From the NCBI GenBank assembly GCA_964543935.1, contig CAZJAK010000002.1:1-64000 (forward strand): 64,000 nt of DNA, given 5' to 3'. The notes under the pieces are model-generated. The model did no database searches. It worked only from the letters and a program-made list of their open reading frames with translations, and was not told the DNA's origin. The position numbers were made by a program, and so were the translations under genes. Source of the DNA: JAAYDK01 sp964543935 (GTDB taxonomy: Bacteria > Spirochaetota > Spirochaetia > Sphaerochaetales > Sphaerochaetaceae). This document shows, in pieces, positions 33,855 to 42,918 of the stretch. Numbering within the stretch: position 1 is the stretch's first letter; every line of letters begins with the position of its first letter.

Positions 33855-35389
33855 AGAAATTGTTGAAGTTTCTTACTGGCAGGTTGCCATTGTTCCTGTT
33901 CTTGGTCGTGCTGCAACTGGTGGTCCTGCTGGTGGTGATAGTGAACCTGTCGTATGGCAATGGTTTGTACCTCACCATCATGTCGGCTTTGGGATTCGTA
34001 GTCGTGTTCTATGTGGTGAGCCGTGACGATCACCCTGCCTTCAAGATCCCGTGGATCATCGTCATCATGGCTGTTCCCGTTGTCGGTGTGCCGTTTTACA
34101 TCATCTTCGGACCGCGCAGCGGAGGCCGGCGTTTCGCCCGCCAGATGGCCAAGTACCAAGAGCATTACGAACGTGAGAGAAGCATTGTCCTGCCCCATCC
34201 TGAACCGCACGTGCTCGAGCAGTTGGAAACCTTTTCTCCCGAGCTTGCCCGCCAATCCCGCTACATCACCAATATCTCGGAAGCCCAGGTGTGGGAACAC
34301 ACCTCGACCGAGTTCTATCCTTTGGGTGAATTGGCGTTCCGCAGCATCTTGCGTGAAATCGAACAAGCCAAGCGCTTCATCCTGATGGAGTCTTTCATCT
34401 TGGAAGAGGGCGAGATGTGGGACACGATGCTCGAGGTCTTGGTGCGCAAAGTGCAAGAAGGGGTGGTCGTCCGCCTGATGTACGATGATTTCGGAAGCAT
34501 GCCGACCTTGCCGGGGGGCTATGAACGCAAGTTGCGTGCACTAGGATTGACCGTGGTCGCTTTCAACCATGTGCGACCACACCTCAATTCACGTTTGAAT
34601 TATCGCGACCACCGTAAAATCATCGTGATCGATGGTGAGGTGGGCTTCACCGGGGGCATCAACTTCGCCGACGAATACATCAACCGCAAAATCCGCTTCG
34701 GCCATTGGAAGGATACAGCGGTCATGCTCAAAGGGGATGCGGTCTGGAACCTTACCTTGATGTTCTTGCAACAATGGATGTTCAGCACGAACGAAGACCT
34801 GGACCTCAATGATTTCACCACCCGCAATTCTTATCCCTCCGATGGCTTCATCCAACCGTTCGGCGACAGCCCCCTCGATGGGGACAATGTGGCCGAGAAC
34901 GCCTACATCCAGATCATCAACCACGCCAAACGGTATGTTTGGATCACGACACCCTATCTGATCATCGACACCCAGATGGCGACCGCTCTCGTCATAGCGG
35001 CCCAAAGCGGAGTCGATGTGCGCATCATCACTCCGAATTTCCCCGACAAGTGGTACGTCCATCCAGTCACCCGTTCCAGCTACCTGCAGTTACTTTCGGC
35101 CGGGGTGCGTATCTTCGAGTATACCCCGGGGTTCATCCATGCCAAGATGTTCGTGGCCGACGACGATGTCTCCATTGTCGGGACGACCAACATGGATTAC
35201 CGCAGTTTTTACCTGCACTTCGAATGCGGGGTGGCTTTTTATGGTTCGTCGGTGGTCAAAGCGGTCAAAGCCGACATCGAGCGGACGTTGGAAGTCTGTA
35301 CCGAGGCGACTTTGGCCAAAGAAGAGACATTGCCGTTCCATGTCCGGCTCGGCCGCAACGTCCTCAAGCTCTTCGCACCCTTGTTGTGA
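33851..35389 (+). CDS. cls: Cardiolipin synthase (phospholipase D type)
   Basis: A 512-residue membrane enzyme joining two phosphatidylglycerols to form cardiolipin. Two N-terminal membrane segments are followed by two PLD domains, each with an intact HKD motif: YRDHRKIIVID and FIHAKMFVADD. PRSGGRRFARQ resembles the post-membrane basic loop of Cls. ATG 33851 overlaps the TPR gene stop as ATGA. The length fits the 480-515 residue bacterial Cls. Confidence 0.93.
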   Translation: MKKLLKFLTGRLPLFLFLVVLQLVVLLVVIVNLSYGNGLYLTIMSALGFVVVFYVVSRDDHPAFKIPWIIVIMAVPVVGVPFYIIFGPRSGGRRFARQMAKYQEHYERERSIVLPHPEPHVLEQLETFSPELARQSRYITNISEAQVWEHTSTEFYPLGELAFRSILREIEQAKRFILMESFILEEGEMWDTMLEVLVRKVQEGVVVRLMYDDFGSMPTLPGGYERKLRALGLTVVAFNHVRPHLNSRLNYRDHRKIIVIDGEVGFTGGINFADEYINRKIRFGHWKDTAVMLKGDAVWNLTLMFLQQWMFSTNEDLDLNDFTTRNSYPSDGFIQPFGDSPLDGDNVAENAYIQIINHAKRYVWITTPYLIIDTQMATALVIAAQSGVDVRIITPNFPDKWYVHPVTRSSYLQLLSAGVRIFEYTPGFIHAKMFVADDDVSIVGTTNMDYRSFYLHFECGVAFYGSSVVKAVKADIERTLEVCTEATLAKEETLPFHVRLGRNVLKLFAPLL

Positions 35390-35390
35390 A

Positions 35391-36674
35391 TTATAAGATC
35401 CCGGCCATCCCGCGCGCCGCCCTGATGCCGCTGGCCCAAGCGGCGGTGATCCCGCGGCTCGTTCCGGCACCGTCTCCGGCGAGGAACACGTGGCCGGTCA
35501 CCCTGAAATGATCGTCGATGTACTGCGGCTTGTTGGCATAGAGCTTGATCTCTGGATAATACATGATGGTCGACGGATGGAGGACACCCGGCACGATGGT
35601 GTCCAGATTCTTCATGGCCTTCCAAATCGCCCTGAGGATCTTGGCCGGCATAGCCAGCGAAATGTCGCCCGGGCAGCAATCACGCAAGCTTGGCGGGAAA
35701 TCGAACAGGTCGTTGTTGAAGCTGTTCTCCTTGCTGCGCGAACCCATCCGGAAATCGCCAACCCGTTGCATGAGCGGTTTGTTGCCTCCCATCAAGGCGG
35801 CTTGCAGACCAAGGTTCTCGGCAAAGGCTTGGCCGCTGGCCAACGGGGCGGTGAAGCGGACCGTCTTGAGGATGGCGAAGTTCACCAAGCCGTTGGGTTG
35901 ATGGGTCTCGGCTGAATAGGCATGGCCGTTCACCGAGTACCAGATGTCGCCCCGAGCGGTGCTGTAGCGCTCCTTGACGACATGGGCGCTGCCGCTATTG
36001 GTGCAGAACGTGCGGACCTTCTCGGGGAAATAGAATTTTGGATCATAATAATCGCGGACTATGGGATAGCGTTCGATGCGGGTTTCGATGCGGATGCCGA
36101 TGTCGACAATGTTGTCGACGAACGGCACCCCCAGGCTTTGCAGCATCATCTGCAAGAAATGAAAGCCTTTGCGGCCTGGGGCTATCAACAAGGCGCGGTA
36201 GGCGATGTCGCGTTTGTCTGTAACGATGAGCTTGTGCACGTCATCGACCGAAAGCATCGTCTCGCCCAACGAGAGGGTCACGCCCAATGCGTTGAGTTCT
36301 GCCAATAGGCGTTTGATCAACAACAGGCCACCGTCCGTGCCGAGGTGGGCTTGGCGGATGTCCAACAACGAGCAACCGAGCCGTTCTGCCCGCTTGCTGT
36401 AGACTTCGATGTTCGATTTCGGCATGAATTCGGGGCGTAGGTAAGCGATGACCTCTTCCAAAGCCGATTCAGCTTCTTGCCGGCTCCAATACTCCTCGGG
36501 AAATCCGATGGGGTAGGTGAAGTTCATCTTGCAGTCGTTGCGCATGCCACCGGTGGAAAAGGGTTCCTGATCGATCATGAGGATTTTCAAACCCTTGGTG
36601 CACTTGGCTAATTCGAAGGCTGCTCCCATACCCGCCGGTCCCGAGCCGACGATCACTACATCGTAGATATCCAC
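35391..36674 (-). CDS. FAD-dependent dehydrogenase, COG2509 family
   Basis: A 427-residue flavoprotein with the Rossmann motif VVIVGSGPAGMGAAFELA and a C-terminal FAD contact FLAGDGAGTSRGITAAWASG. FSTGGMRNDCKMNF and the repeated substrate-binding insert are characteristic of the uncharacterised COG2509 dehydrogenases. GTG 36674 is chosen because GGAGG lies 9 bases upstream; a longer GTG-started frame lacks a ribosome site. It converges on cls with a one-base gap. The substrate is unknown. Confidence 0.82.
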   Translation of the reverse strand: MDIYDVVIVGSGPAGMGAAFELAKCTKGLKILMIDQEPFSTGGMRNDCKMNFTYPIGFPEEYWSRQEAESALEEVIAYLRPEFMPKSNIEVYSKRAERLGCSLLDIRQAHLGTDGGLLLIKRLLAELNALGVTLSLGETMLSVDDVHKLIVTDKRDIAYRALLIAPGRKGFHFLQMMLQSLGVPFVDNIVDIGIRIETRIERYPIVRDYYDPKFYFPEKVRTFCTNSGSAHVVKERYSTARGDIWYSVNGHAYSAETHQPNGLVNFAILKTVRFTAPLASGQAFAENLGLQAALMGGNKPLMQRVGDFRMGSRSKENSFNNDLFDFPPSLRDCCPGDISLAMPAKILRAIWKAMKNLDTIVPGVLHPSTIMYYPEIKLYANKPQYIDDHFRVTGHVFLAGDGAGTSRGITAAWASGIRAARGMAGIL

Positions 36675-36761
36675 TTGTGCAATCCTCCGCAACGGAGTAT
36701 ACACGAACGGGCCGGTTTGCCCAACAGCTTGCTACGAAAAGCTCATGGAGTTCCAACTCGC

Positions 36762-36790
36762 TTGATACGATGCCGTTCATGGCATAGTAT
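36762..36790 (+). promoter_or_regulatory. Promoter of Fic-like gene
   Basis: TTGATA (36762-36767), a 17-base spacer and TAGTAT (36785-36790) lie 21 bases before ATG 36812. Confidence 0.55.
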
Positions 36791-36811
36791 AAGGCTACTA
36801 GGCAGGCAGTG

Positions 36812-37726
36812 ATGAAGTATGTGACAGTCGGAGAGGCCGCGATCGCTTGGAACGTGACGGAACGCAGGGTGCGTTTGCTGTGCCAATCGGGACGCATCGA
36901 CGGGGCGCGGCGCAATGGATGGGCTTGGCTCATCCCCGAACAAGCCAAACCGAGCGATGCCCGCTCGTTGCGGCATTTGAAGAACCGCAGCCTCCAAACA
37001 GGTTCGCAAGATTTCAGGGAATTGGATGACTTGAAACGGGCGGCTTGGCTCACATCAGCCATCGATGACCAGGCGGTTTTGAACTTGGCCAGCTTCGCCT
37101 TGCATGCCGAGGGTCTTCCTGTCAGCCTGGACGACATGGCTTCAGTATCCCGTGGAGAATTGGTGCGAGTATTCACATTGTTCCAACATATCCAAGTTTT
37201 GAACGTCATCGAGGCTTTCAAATGGGCGGCGGGGGCACTGGACAACTCCTTGCGGCCGTCGGAACACCAACTTGCGGTTGCCCGGGAGCTTCTGGCCCAT
37301 CACCGCATCGCCACACCTCGGCAAGCGTACCGGACAGTGACTACCACGTTGGGCAGCGATTTCCCCCCACCGAAAGACGAGCTGTCGATCGACAAGCGCA
37401 TCCACATCCTTTTTTCTCAGTATGAGGGAGAGTGGAAATGGTTGCATCCGGTGGCAAGCGCTGCCTTCCTCTTGGTTGAGTTGGTCAGGATTGCGCCTTT
37501 CGAGCACGACAACATCTCGATTGCATTGCTGATGGCTGTGATGCATCTGGTACAGGCGTCTTATCCATTGCCGGCTTTCAGAATCGGGCAGGAACAGGAA
37601 CTGCTCGAAGCTGTCACCAAGTCCTTCCGGCGCGGTGATTGCCGCACCGTGGCCGCGATGCTCATCGATGCGCTGATGGCTGCCTTGCACCGTACCGAGC
37701 AGAAGCCGCTACAAGAGCATCCCTGA
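36812..37726 (+). CDS. HTH-Fic domain protein with degenerate Fic motif
   Basis: A 304-residue protein. Residues 1-50 form an excisionase/MerR-like helix-turn-helix (VGEAAIAWNVTERRVRLLCQ, GWAWLIPEQA). The C-terminal half follows the Fic fold: WLHPVASAAFLLVELVRIAPFEHDNIS aligns with the HPFxxGNGR region of active AMP-transferases. Here the catalytic His is Ala and GNGR is lost, leaving only PF and a downstream Asn. AMPylation is therefore unlikely; a DNA-binding or regulatory pseudoenzyme is my inference. ATG 36812 follows a GTG codon. The gene is directly followed by the D-aminoacylase gene. Confidence 0.75.
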   Translation: MKYVTVGEAAIAWNVTERRVRLLCQSGRIDGARRNGWAWLIPEQAKPSDARSLRHLKNRSLQTGSQDFRELDDLKRAAWLTSAIDDQAVLNLASFALHAEGLPVSLDDMASVSRGELVRVFTLFQHIQVLNVIEAFKWAAGALDNSLRPSEHQLAVARELLAHHRIATPRQAYRTVTTTLGSDFPPPKDELSIDKRIHILFSQYEGEWKWLHPVASAAFLLVELVRIAPFEHDNISIALLMAVMHLVQASYPLPAFRIGQEQELLEAVTKSFRRGDCRTVAAMLIDALMAALHRTEQKPLQEHP

Positions 37727-37732
37727 ATCGCC

Positions 37733-39322
37733 ATGCTGCACGATGTCCTCTTCAAAGCCTGCCGGATCATCGACGGAACCGGAGCGGTGCCCTTCCTTGG
37801 CTCGGTGGCGGTGAAAGATGGTCTTGTCTCGGTTGTCAGCGATTCTGTAAATAATGTCCTTTTGGCTCGCCGAACCATCGACTGCAATGGAGCCTATCTG
37901 GCGCCCGGTTTCATCGACATCCATGCCCACAGCGACCTGCAGACGGTTCGTGAACGTTCCATGAAAGCCAAGGTAATGCAAGGAATCGTCACCGAAGTGT
38001 GCGGCAATTGCGGCATGGGGGTGTTCCCTTGCCCGCCGGGGCGATTGGCGGCCAAGCGGCTGGTCAGCCTGATGCAGGATGTGTTGGGCCCGTTTGTGAA
38101 GGAAGCTCCTTGGCAAGACTTAACCAGCTACCGCACCTTTGTTTCCAGCGCGGCTCATGGTACGAACTTGATCATGTTGCAAGCCCATGCCCCGCTTCGC
38201 CTGACGGTGATGGCTGACGATCCGAACCGCCTTGCCACTTCCAGCGAAATCTCGGCAATGGCAGGTCTGCTCGAAGTTGCTTTCAGTCAAGGAGCGGCTG
38301 GTTTTTCGACCGGCTTGTATTACAGCCCTTGCATGCACGCTACCGATGAGGAATTGCTGGCTTTGTTACGCGTGACGGCCAAGCACGACCGACTCTTCGC
38401 AGTCCACCACCGCTGCGAGGGAGACGATGTGCTTGATTCTTTGCGGCATGTGCTTTCGTTGGCCAAGCAAAGCGGTGTCCGCCTCGAAATTGCCCACCTG
38501 AAGCCGATCGGAAAGGCCAATCAAGCAAAAACTGAAGCGATGCTGTCCTTGATCGACCAGGCTTTGGCCGATGGAATCGATGTCGGATTCAACCAATATC
38601 CGTATGAGTATGGCTCTACCAGCCTGTTCAGCTTGTTGCCGCCGGCCTATGTTGGTTTGAACCGGGGTGAATTGCGCCTACGGCTCTCGAAACCGCAGGT
38701 AAGGCAAGCCATCAGACACGAGATGGAGCATCCGGTCGGCTGGGATAGCTTGGTGAGCCTGTGCGGATGGCAGGACATCACGATAGCGGCAATGGATCAT
38801 GCGCCTGGCTGCAACGGGATGGGTATGCTGGAACTGGCGGCTCAACGGGGCGTCGATCCGTGGGAGCTGTTTTTCGACCTCGTGGCAACCGAGACGGGAC
38901 GGGCGGTGCTGATCGATGTCACCCAATCGCAGCAGACCCTTACGACGATCATGCGCCATCGCGCCGGTGGATTCGCCACCGATGCGCTGTATGGCCCGGG
39001 CTTGGTCCATCCGCGCAGCCACCATGCGGTGCACCATCTGTTGGACCGCTACTGCAAACAAGAACCGGTACTGCCATTGGAAGAGCATGTCAAACGCTCG
39101 ACGCTTCGTAATGCGCAACGGTTGGGATTGCACGACCGTGGCCGCATCGCTGTGGGATTGGCGGCCGACTTGGTCGTGCTGGACATGGAGCGCATGCAGG
39201 ATGTTTCTACTGTCGCCCTTCCCGATGCAAATTGCCGCGGTATCGAGTGGGTGATGGTCAACGGTGTGTTCGCTGTCGAACACGGTGTTCCTACCGGCTC
39301 ATTATCGGGAAAGATGCTCTGA
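37733..39322 (+). CDS. N-acyl-D-amino-acid deacylase (D-aminoacylase family amidohydrolase)
   Basis: A 529-residue metal-dependent amidohydrolase. PGFIDIHAHSD supplies the HxH metal ligands, VCGNCGMG the family cysteine region, and LEIAHLKPIGK a further His. The C-terminal AVGLAADLVVLD closes the composite beta-sandwich. Relatives hydrolyse N-acyl-D-amino acids or D-peptides, suggesting recycling of D-amino-acid compounds. It starts 6 bases after the Fic-like gene with no clear ribosome site, so translation may be coupled. Confidence 0.85.
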   Translation: MLHDVLFKACRIIDGTGAVPFLGSVAVKDGLVSVVSDSVNNVLLARRTIDCNGAYLAPGFIDIHAHSDLQTVRERSMKAKVMQGIVTEVCGNCGMGVFPCPPGRLAAKRLVSLMQDVLGPFVKEAPWQDLTSYRTFVSSAAHGTNLIMLQAHAPLRLTVMADDPNRLATSSEISAMAGLLEVAFSQGAAGFSTGLYYSPCMHATDEELLALLRVTAKHDRLFAVHHRCEGDDVLDSLRHVLSLAKQSGVRLEIAHLKPIGKANQAKTEAMLSLIDQALADGIDVGFNQYPYEYGSTSLFSLLPPAYVGLNRGELRLRLSKPQVRQAIRHEMEHPVGWDSLVSLCGWQDITIAAMDHAPGCNGMGMLELAAQRGVDPWELFFDLVATETGRAVLIDVTQSQQTLTTIMRHRAGGFATDALYGPGLVHPRSHHAVHHLLDRYCKQEPVLPLEEHVKRSTLRNAQRLGLHDRGRIAVGLAADLVVLDMERMQDVSTVALPDANCRGIEWVMVNGVFAVEHGVPTGSLSGKML

Positions 39323-39324
39323 TT

Positions 39325-40086
39325 TCAGGTAGCGAAGCGGCTGAGGAATCGTTTGGTTCGCTCGTTGCGGGGTTTGCCGAACACCTCGTTCGGAGAACCC
39401 TCCTCGACGATCGCTCCCTCGTCCATGAAAATGACCCGATCGGAAATGTCACGGGCGAAGGCCATCTCATGGGTCACCACCACCATGGTCATGTGTTCCT
39501 TGGCCAAGTCCTTGATCACCGCGAGTATCTCACCGGTCAATTCGGGGTCCAAAGCACTGGTCGGTTCATCGAAGCACAGCACTTCGGGCTTGAGCGCCAA
39601 AGCACGGGCGATGGACACGCGCTGTTGCTGTCCTCCCGAAAGTTGGTAGGGGAAAGCGTCGGCCTTGTCGGCCAGCCCCATCTTCTCCAACAGCTCCATG
39701 GCCAGGTGTTTGCAGTGGGTTGCCTCAAGCCCGAGCACATGCAGCGGAGCCTCGGTGATGTTGCGCAGGACGCTGAAGTGGGGGAAGAGGTTGAAGTTTT
39801 GGAACACCAGACCCACCTGACGGCGGATCTCTTGGACGGTCTTCTTGTCGGCATAGCGGGTGTTGCCCGCTTCGTCGGTGCTGACTAGCATGCGCCCCCC
39901 GATCGAAATCGAGCCCGCGTCGACTGTCTCTAGGTTGGCGATGCAGCGCAACAAGGTCGATTTGCCCGAACCTGAAGGCCCGATGATCGACAACACCTCG
40001 CCTTGGCGGACACTGAAGGAGATGTCGTTGAGGACTTCCAATGTTGCGAACCGCTTGGATATGGCGCGAACGGTGATGACTTCCAT
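39325..40086 (-). CDS. Polar amino-acid ABC transporter ATP-binding protein
   Basis: A 253-residue ATPase of the GlnQ/HisP type. It has Walker A GPSGSGKST, the Q-loop VFQNFNLFPHFSVL, signature LSGGQQQRVSIARAL, Walker B VLCFDEPTSALDPE and the VTHEMAFAR switch. FNLFPH and ALDPEL are hallmarks of the polar amino-acid uptake subfamily. It lies 9 bases after the permease gene; the operon runs binding protein, permease, ATPase. It converges with the D-aminoacylase gene, 2 bases apart. Confidence 0.92.
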   Translation of the reverse strand: MEVITVRAISKRFATLEVLNDISFSVRQGEVLSIIGPSGSGKSTLLRCIANLETVDAGSISIGGRMLVSTDEAGNTRYADKKTVQEIRRQVGLVFQNFNLFPHFSVLRNITEAPLHVLGLEATHCKHLAMELLEKMGLADKADAFPYQLSGGQQQRVSIARALALKPEVLCFDEPTSALDPELTGEILAVIKDLAKEHMTMVVVTHEMAFARDISDRVIFMDEGAIVEEGSPNEVFGKPRNERTKRFLSRFAT

Positions 40087-40095
40087 ATTCGACTC

Positions 40096-40731
40096 CTAGC
40101 GGTAATAGGCGAGTTTCTTCTCGAACAGGTCGAATCCTTTGGAGACGACCCAGTTCATGATGAAGTAAAATACACCGGCCACGAAGATGGGGAAGGTTGA
40201 GAATTCGCGGGCTGATGCGTTTTGGGCCACCCTGAACAGCTCGGCTACACCGATGGTCTGGGCCAAAGCGGTGTCCTTGACCAACGTGATGACTTCGTTA
40301 CCCATGGCCGGCAAAATCCGCTTGATCACTTGCGGCATGACGATGCGGGCGAAGGTCTGGGTTTTGGAGAAGCCCAAGACCGAGGCTGCTTCGTATTGGC
40401 CGGTCGCGATGCTTTGGATGCCGCCCCGGTAGATTTCGGCGAAGTATGCGGCATAATTGATGACGAAGGCGATGATGACCGCGCTGAAGCGGCCGGTGGA
40501 GGCCTTGAAAACGTAATAAGGGGCGAAGTAGACGAACAGAAGCTGCAAAATCAGCGGGGTCCCCCGCATGATCATGATGTAGAGGTTGACAATCGTCGCA
40601 ATGGCACGGCTTTTCGCCATGCGCCCCCGGGCAACCAAGAGCCCGAGGGGCAGGGCGAACAACAGAGTGAGGAAAAATATCGCAAGCGATGTCAAGGTGC
40701 CTTCAAGCAACTGCGCCAGCAACGCTCCCAT
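40096..40731 (-). CDS. Polar amino-acid ABC transporter permease
   Basis: A 211-residue inner-membrane subunit of the HisM/GlnP type with about five hydrophobic helices. MRGTPLILQLLFVYF is the family hallmark and AEIYRGGIQSIATGQYEAASVLG is the conserved EAA loop. A single permease gene suggests a homodimer. It is 9 bases downstream of the binding-protein gene. Confidence 0.92.
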   Translation of the reverse strand: MGALLAQLLEGTLTSLAIFFLTLLFALPLGLLVARGRMAKSRAIATIVNLYIMIMRGTPLILQLLFVYFAPYYVFKASTGRFSAVIIAFVINYAAYFAEIYRGGIQSIATGQYEAASVLGFSKTQTFARIVMPQVIKRILPAMGNEVITLVKDTALAQTIGVAELFRVAQNASAREFSTFPIFVAGVFYFIMNWVVSKGFDLFEKKLAYYR

Positions 40732-40740
40732 CGATCATCC

Positions 40741-41547
40741 TCATTTGCCGACGACGGTGATGTCGGAGCCGAACCATGTCTTCGAGATGGCCGCCATGGT
40801 CCCGTCTTTGGCCATCGCGTTGAGGATTTCCTGCACCTTGTCGCGCAGGGCGTTGTCGTTCTTGCGGAAGCCGACTCCGTACTCCTCGTTGGCCAAGTAC
40901 TCGTCGATGATCCTGAAGTCCTTCTTGCTGCGGTTGATGTTGTCGGTGGCGACCATCAGGTCGAGCACCACGGCATCGACACCGCCGACCTCGAGGTCCA
41001 TCAGGGCGGTCAGGTTGTCCTTCACTTCGACGACTTCTTTCAACGACTTGGCGAAATCGGGTGCACCGTACACTGCATCGGCAGCGCTCGAACCGGCTTG
41101 GATTCCGACTTTCTTCCCAGCCAAATCCTTGAGGGTTTTATAGGTGCTGGAGTTCTTGACCACGGCCACTTGGGCGTTGTTGAGGTACGGGTCGGAGAAG
41201 TTGAGGTTCTTCTTGCGTTCCTCGGTGATGGTGAAACCGTTCCAGATGCAATCGATCTTGCCTGTGTTCAGCTCTTGTTCTTTGGCGTTCCAGTCGATAG
41301 GTTGAAGCACCAGTTCCACACCGAGGCGTTTGGTGACTTCTTTAGCGAGGTCGACGTCGAAACCGACGATCTCGTTCTTCTCATTGCGGTAGCCCATCGG
41401 CGGGAAGGAATCGTCCAGACCGAGCACGAACTTGCCCTTGTCGAGGACTTTCTTGAGCGACTGGTCGCCCGTCTCTTGCGCCCCTGCGGCGAAAACGACC
41501 GAAAACGTCAAACATGCAATGGCCAACAGTGCCAACATCCGTTTCAT
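40741..41547 (-). CDS. Polar amino-acid ABC transporter binding protein
   Basis: A 268-residue periplasmic binding protein of SBP family 3. The signal peptide MKRMLALLAIACLTFSVVFA is followed by the GAQETG start of the mature chain, a pattern common in Sphaerochaeta-like binding proteins. VLGLDDSFPPMGYRNEKNEIVGFDVDLAKEV and IDCIWNGFTITEERKKNLNFS are family signatures for cystine/basic/glutamine-type ligands; the exact amino acid is not determined. ATG 41547 follows a GGGGGC stretch. An AT-rich palindrome lies upstream. Confidence 0.9.
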   Translation of the reverse strand: MKRMLALLAIACLTFSVVFAAGAQETGDQSLKKVLDKGKFVLGLDDSFPPMGYRNEKNEIVGFDVDLAKEVTKRLGVELVLQPIDWNAKEQELNTGKIDCIWNGFTITEERKKNLNFSDPYLNNAQVAVVKNSSTYKTLKDLAGKKVGIQAGSSAADAVYGAPDFAKSLKEVVEVKDNLTALMDLEVGGVDAVVLDLMVATDNINRSKKDFRIIDEYLANEEYGVGFRKNDNALRDKVQEILNAMAKDGTMAAISKTWFGSDITVVGK

Positions 41548-41595
41548 AACGTGCCCCCTTGTCGGTGATGCGCACCACGTGCGCGGATGGTTTGG

Positions 41596-41655
41596 ACTAT
41601 AGGACTTTTTTACGGTTTTGAGAAGCATCGATTGTATAATTATTGAATATTTATA
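41596..41655 (-). promoter_or_regulatory. Candidate promoter and AT-rich operator of amino-acid transporter
   Basis: On the minus strand -10 TATAGT (41596-41601) pairs with a weak TTCTCA (41619-41624) at 17 bases. Upstream, TATAATTATT-G-AATATTTATA (41635-41655) is a near-perfect inverted repeat. TGTATAATTATTGA (41633-41646) partly resembles an ARG box. Control by an amino-acid-responsive regulator is possible. Confidence 0.35.
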
Positions 41656-41694
41656 CATATTGTCGACTCGCGGAGGCAGTGGTGCTCGCTGAGA

Positions 41695-41724
41695 TTGACC
41701 GTTTCAACACCGAAATGCTATAGT
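41695..41724 (+). promoter_or_regulatory. Promoter of oadB-oadG
   Basis: TTGACC (41695-41700), an 18-base spacer and TATAGT (41719-41724) lie 42 bases before ATG 41767. Confidence 0.55.
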
Positions 41725-41766
41725 CGGACCCGTCACGTCTCTTCCTCATCACAGGAGGTTTTCCGT

Positions 41767-42906
41767 ATGGATTTCTTGATCCGTGGTTTCGCCGCCACTA
41801 CCTGGCAGCAACTCGTCATGTACGTCATCGGTGCCCTGCTCATCTACTTGGCCATCGGCAAGAAGCTTGAACCGGCCTTGTTGTTGCCGATGGGCTTTGG
41901 AGCCATTTTGGTCAACATCCCGTTTTCCGGGGCGCTCACCCAAGTCATGGAGGGCATCGGAGAAGTACATGGGATTCTCGAGTGGCTCTTTCAAGTCGGT
42001 ATCGAGACCTCCGAGGCTTTCCCGCTGTTGTTGTTCATCGGTATCGGGGCGATGATCGATTTCGGCCCGCTGTTGAGCAATCCCAAACTCATCCTGTTCG
42101 GGGCGGCCGCCCAATTTGGCATTTTCGCCACCATCACCTGTGCCGCTTTGCTTGGTTTCCCGTTGAAGGATGCCGCTTCGATCGGCATCATCGGTGCTGC
42201 CGACGGCCCCACCTCGATTTTGGTCTCGCAAGTCCTCAAGAGCAATTATGTCGGGCCGATCGCGGTTGCCGCCTATTCCTACATGGCCTTGGTTCCGATC
42301 ATCCAACCGTTCGCCATCAAGTTGGTGACCACGAAGAAAGAACGGTCCATCCGCATGCCTTACAGTCCCAAGAATGTCTCGCGCATGGCCCGCTTGTTGT
42401 TCCCCATCGTGGTGACGCTGGTGGCCGGTTATGTCGCGCCGGCCTCGGTCAGTCTGGTCGGCCTGTTGATGTTCGGCAACCTCATCCGTGAATGTGGCGT
42501 GCTTGGTTCGTTGTCGGAAACAGCCCAGAACGTCTTGGCCAACTTGATCACCCTCTTGTTGGGCATCACGATCGCGGCTTCGATGAAAGCCGACCGATTC
42601 GTCCAAGTGCAGACGTTGATGATCATGGCGCTCGGATTGCTGGCATTCGTATTCGATTCGATCGCCGGAGTCTTGTTCGCCAAATTCTTGAACCTGTTTT
42701 CCAAGAACAAGGTCAACCCGATGGTGGGGGCGGCCGGCATTTCGGCTTTCCCGATGTCGGCCCGCGTTGTCCAGCGGATGGGCCAAGAAGCCGATTCGCA
42801 GAACCATCTGTTGATGCATGCCGTCGGTGCCAATGTCGCCGGGCAAATCGCTTCGGTCATCGCCGGCGGAGTCATCCTGGGCCTCGTTCCCGGCATGCTG
42901 GCATAA
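41767..42906 (+). CDS. oadB: Na+-translocating decarboxylase beta subunit
   Basis: A 379-residue integral membrane protein of the OadB/GcdB/MmdB family, which couples decarboxylation of a carboxyl-biotin to Na+ export. It has a long run of hydrophobic helices with the conserved GIIGAADGPTSI in the re-entrant region, and also NLIRECGV and NPMVGAAGISAFPMSARV. ATG 41767 follows AGGAGG by 9 bases. Only a small gamma-like gene follows. The alpha carboxyltransferase and biotin carrier are not in the window, so the decarboxylated substrate is unknown. Confidence 0.9.
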   Translation: MDFLIRGFAATTWQQLVMYVIGALLIYLAIGKKLEPALLLPMGFGAILVNIPFSGALTQVMEGIGEVHGILEWLFQVGIETSEAFPLLLFIGIGAMIDFGPLLSNPKLILFGAAAQFGIFATITCAALLGFPLKDAASIGIIGAADGPTSILVSQVLKSNYVGPIAVAAYSYMALVPIIQPFAIKLVTTKKERSIRMPYSPKNVSRMARLLFPIVVTLVAGYVAPASVSLVGLLMFGNLIRECGVLGSLSETAQNVLANLITLLLGITIAASMKADRFVQVQTLMIMALGLLAFVFDSIAGVLFAKFLNLFSKNKVNPMVGAAGISAFPMSARVVQRMGQEADSQNHLLMHAVGANVAGQIASVIAGGVILGLVPGMLA

Positions 42907-42918
42907 GGAGAAAACATA

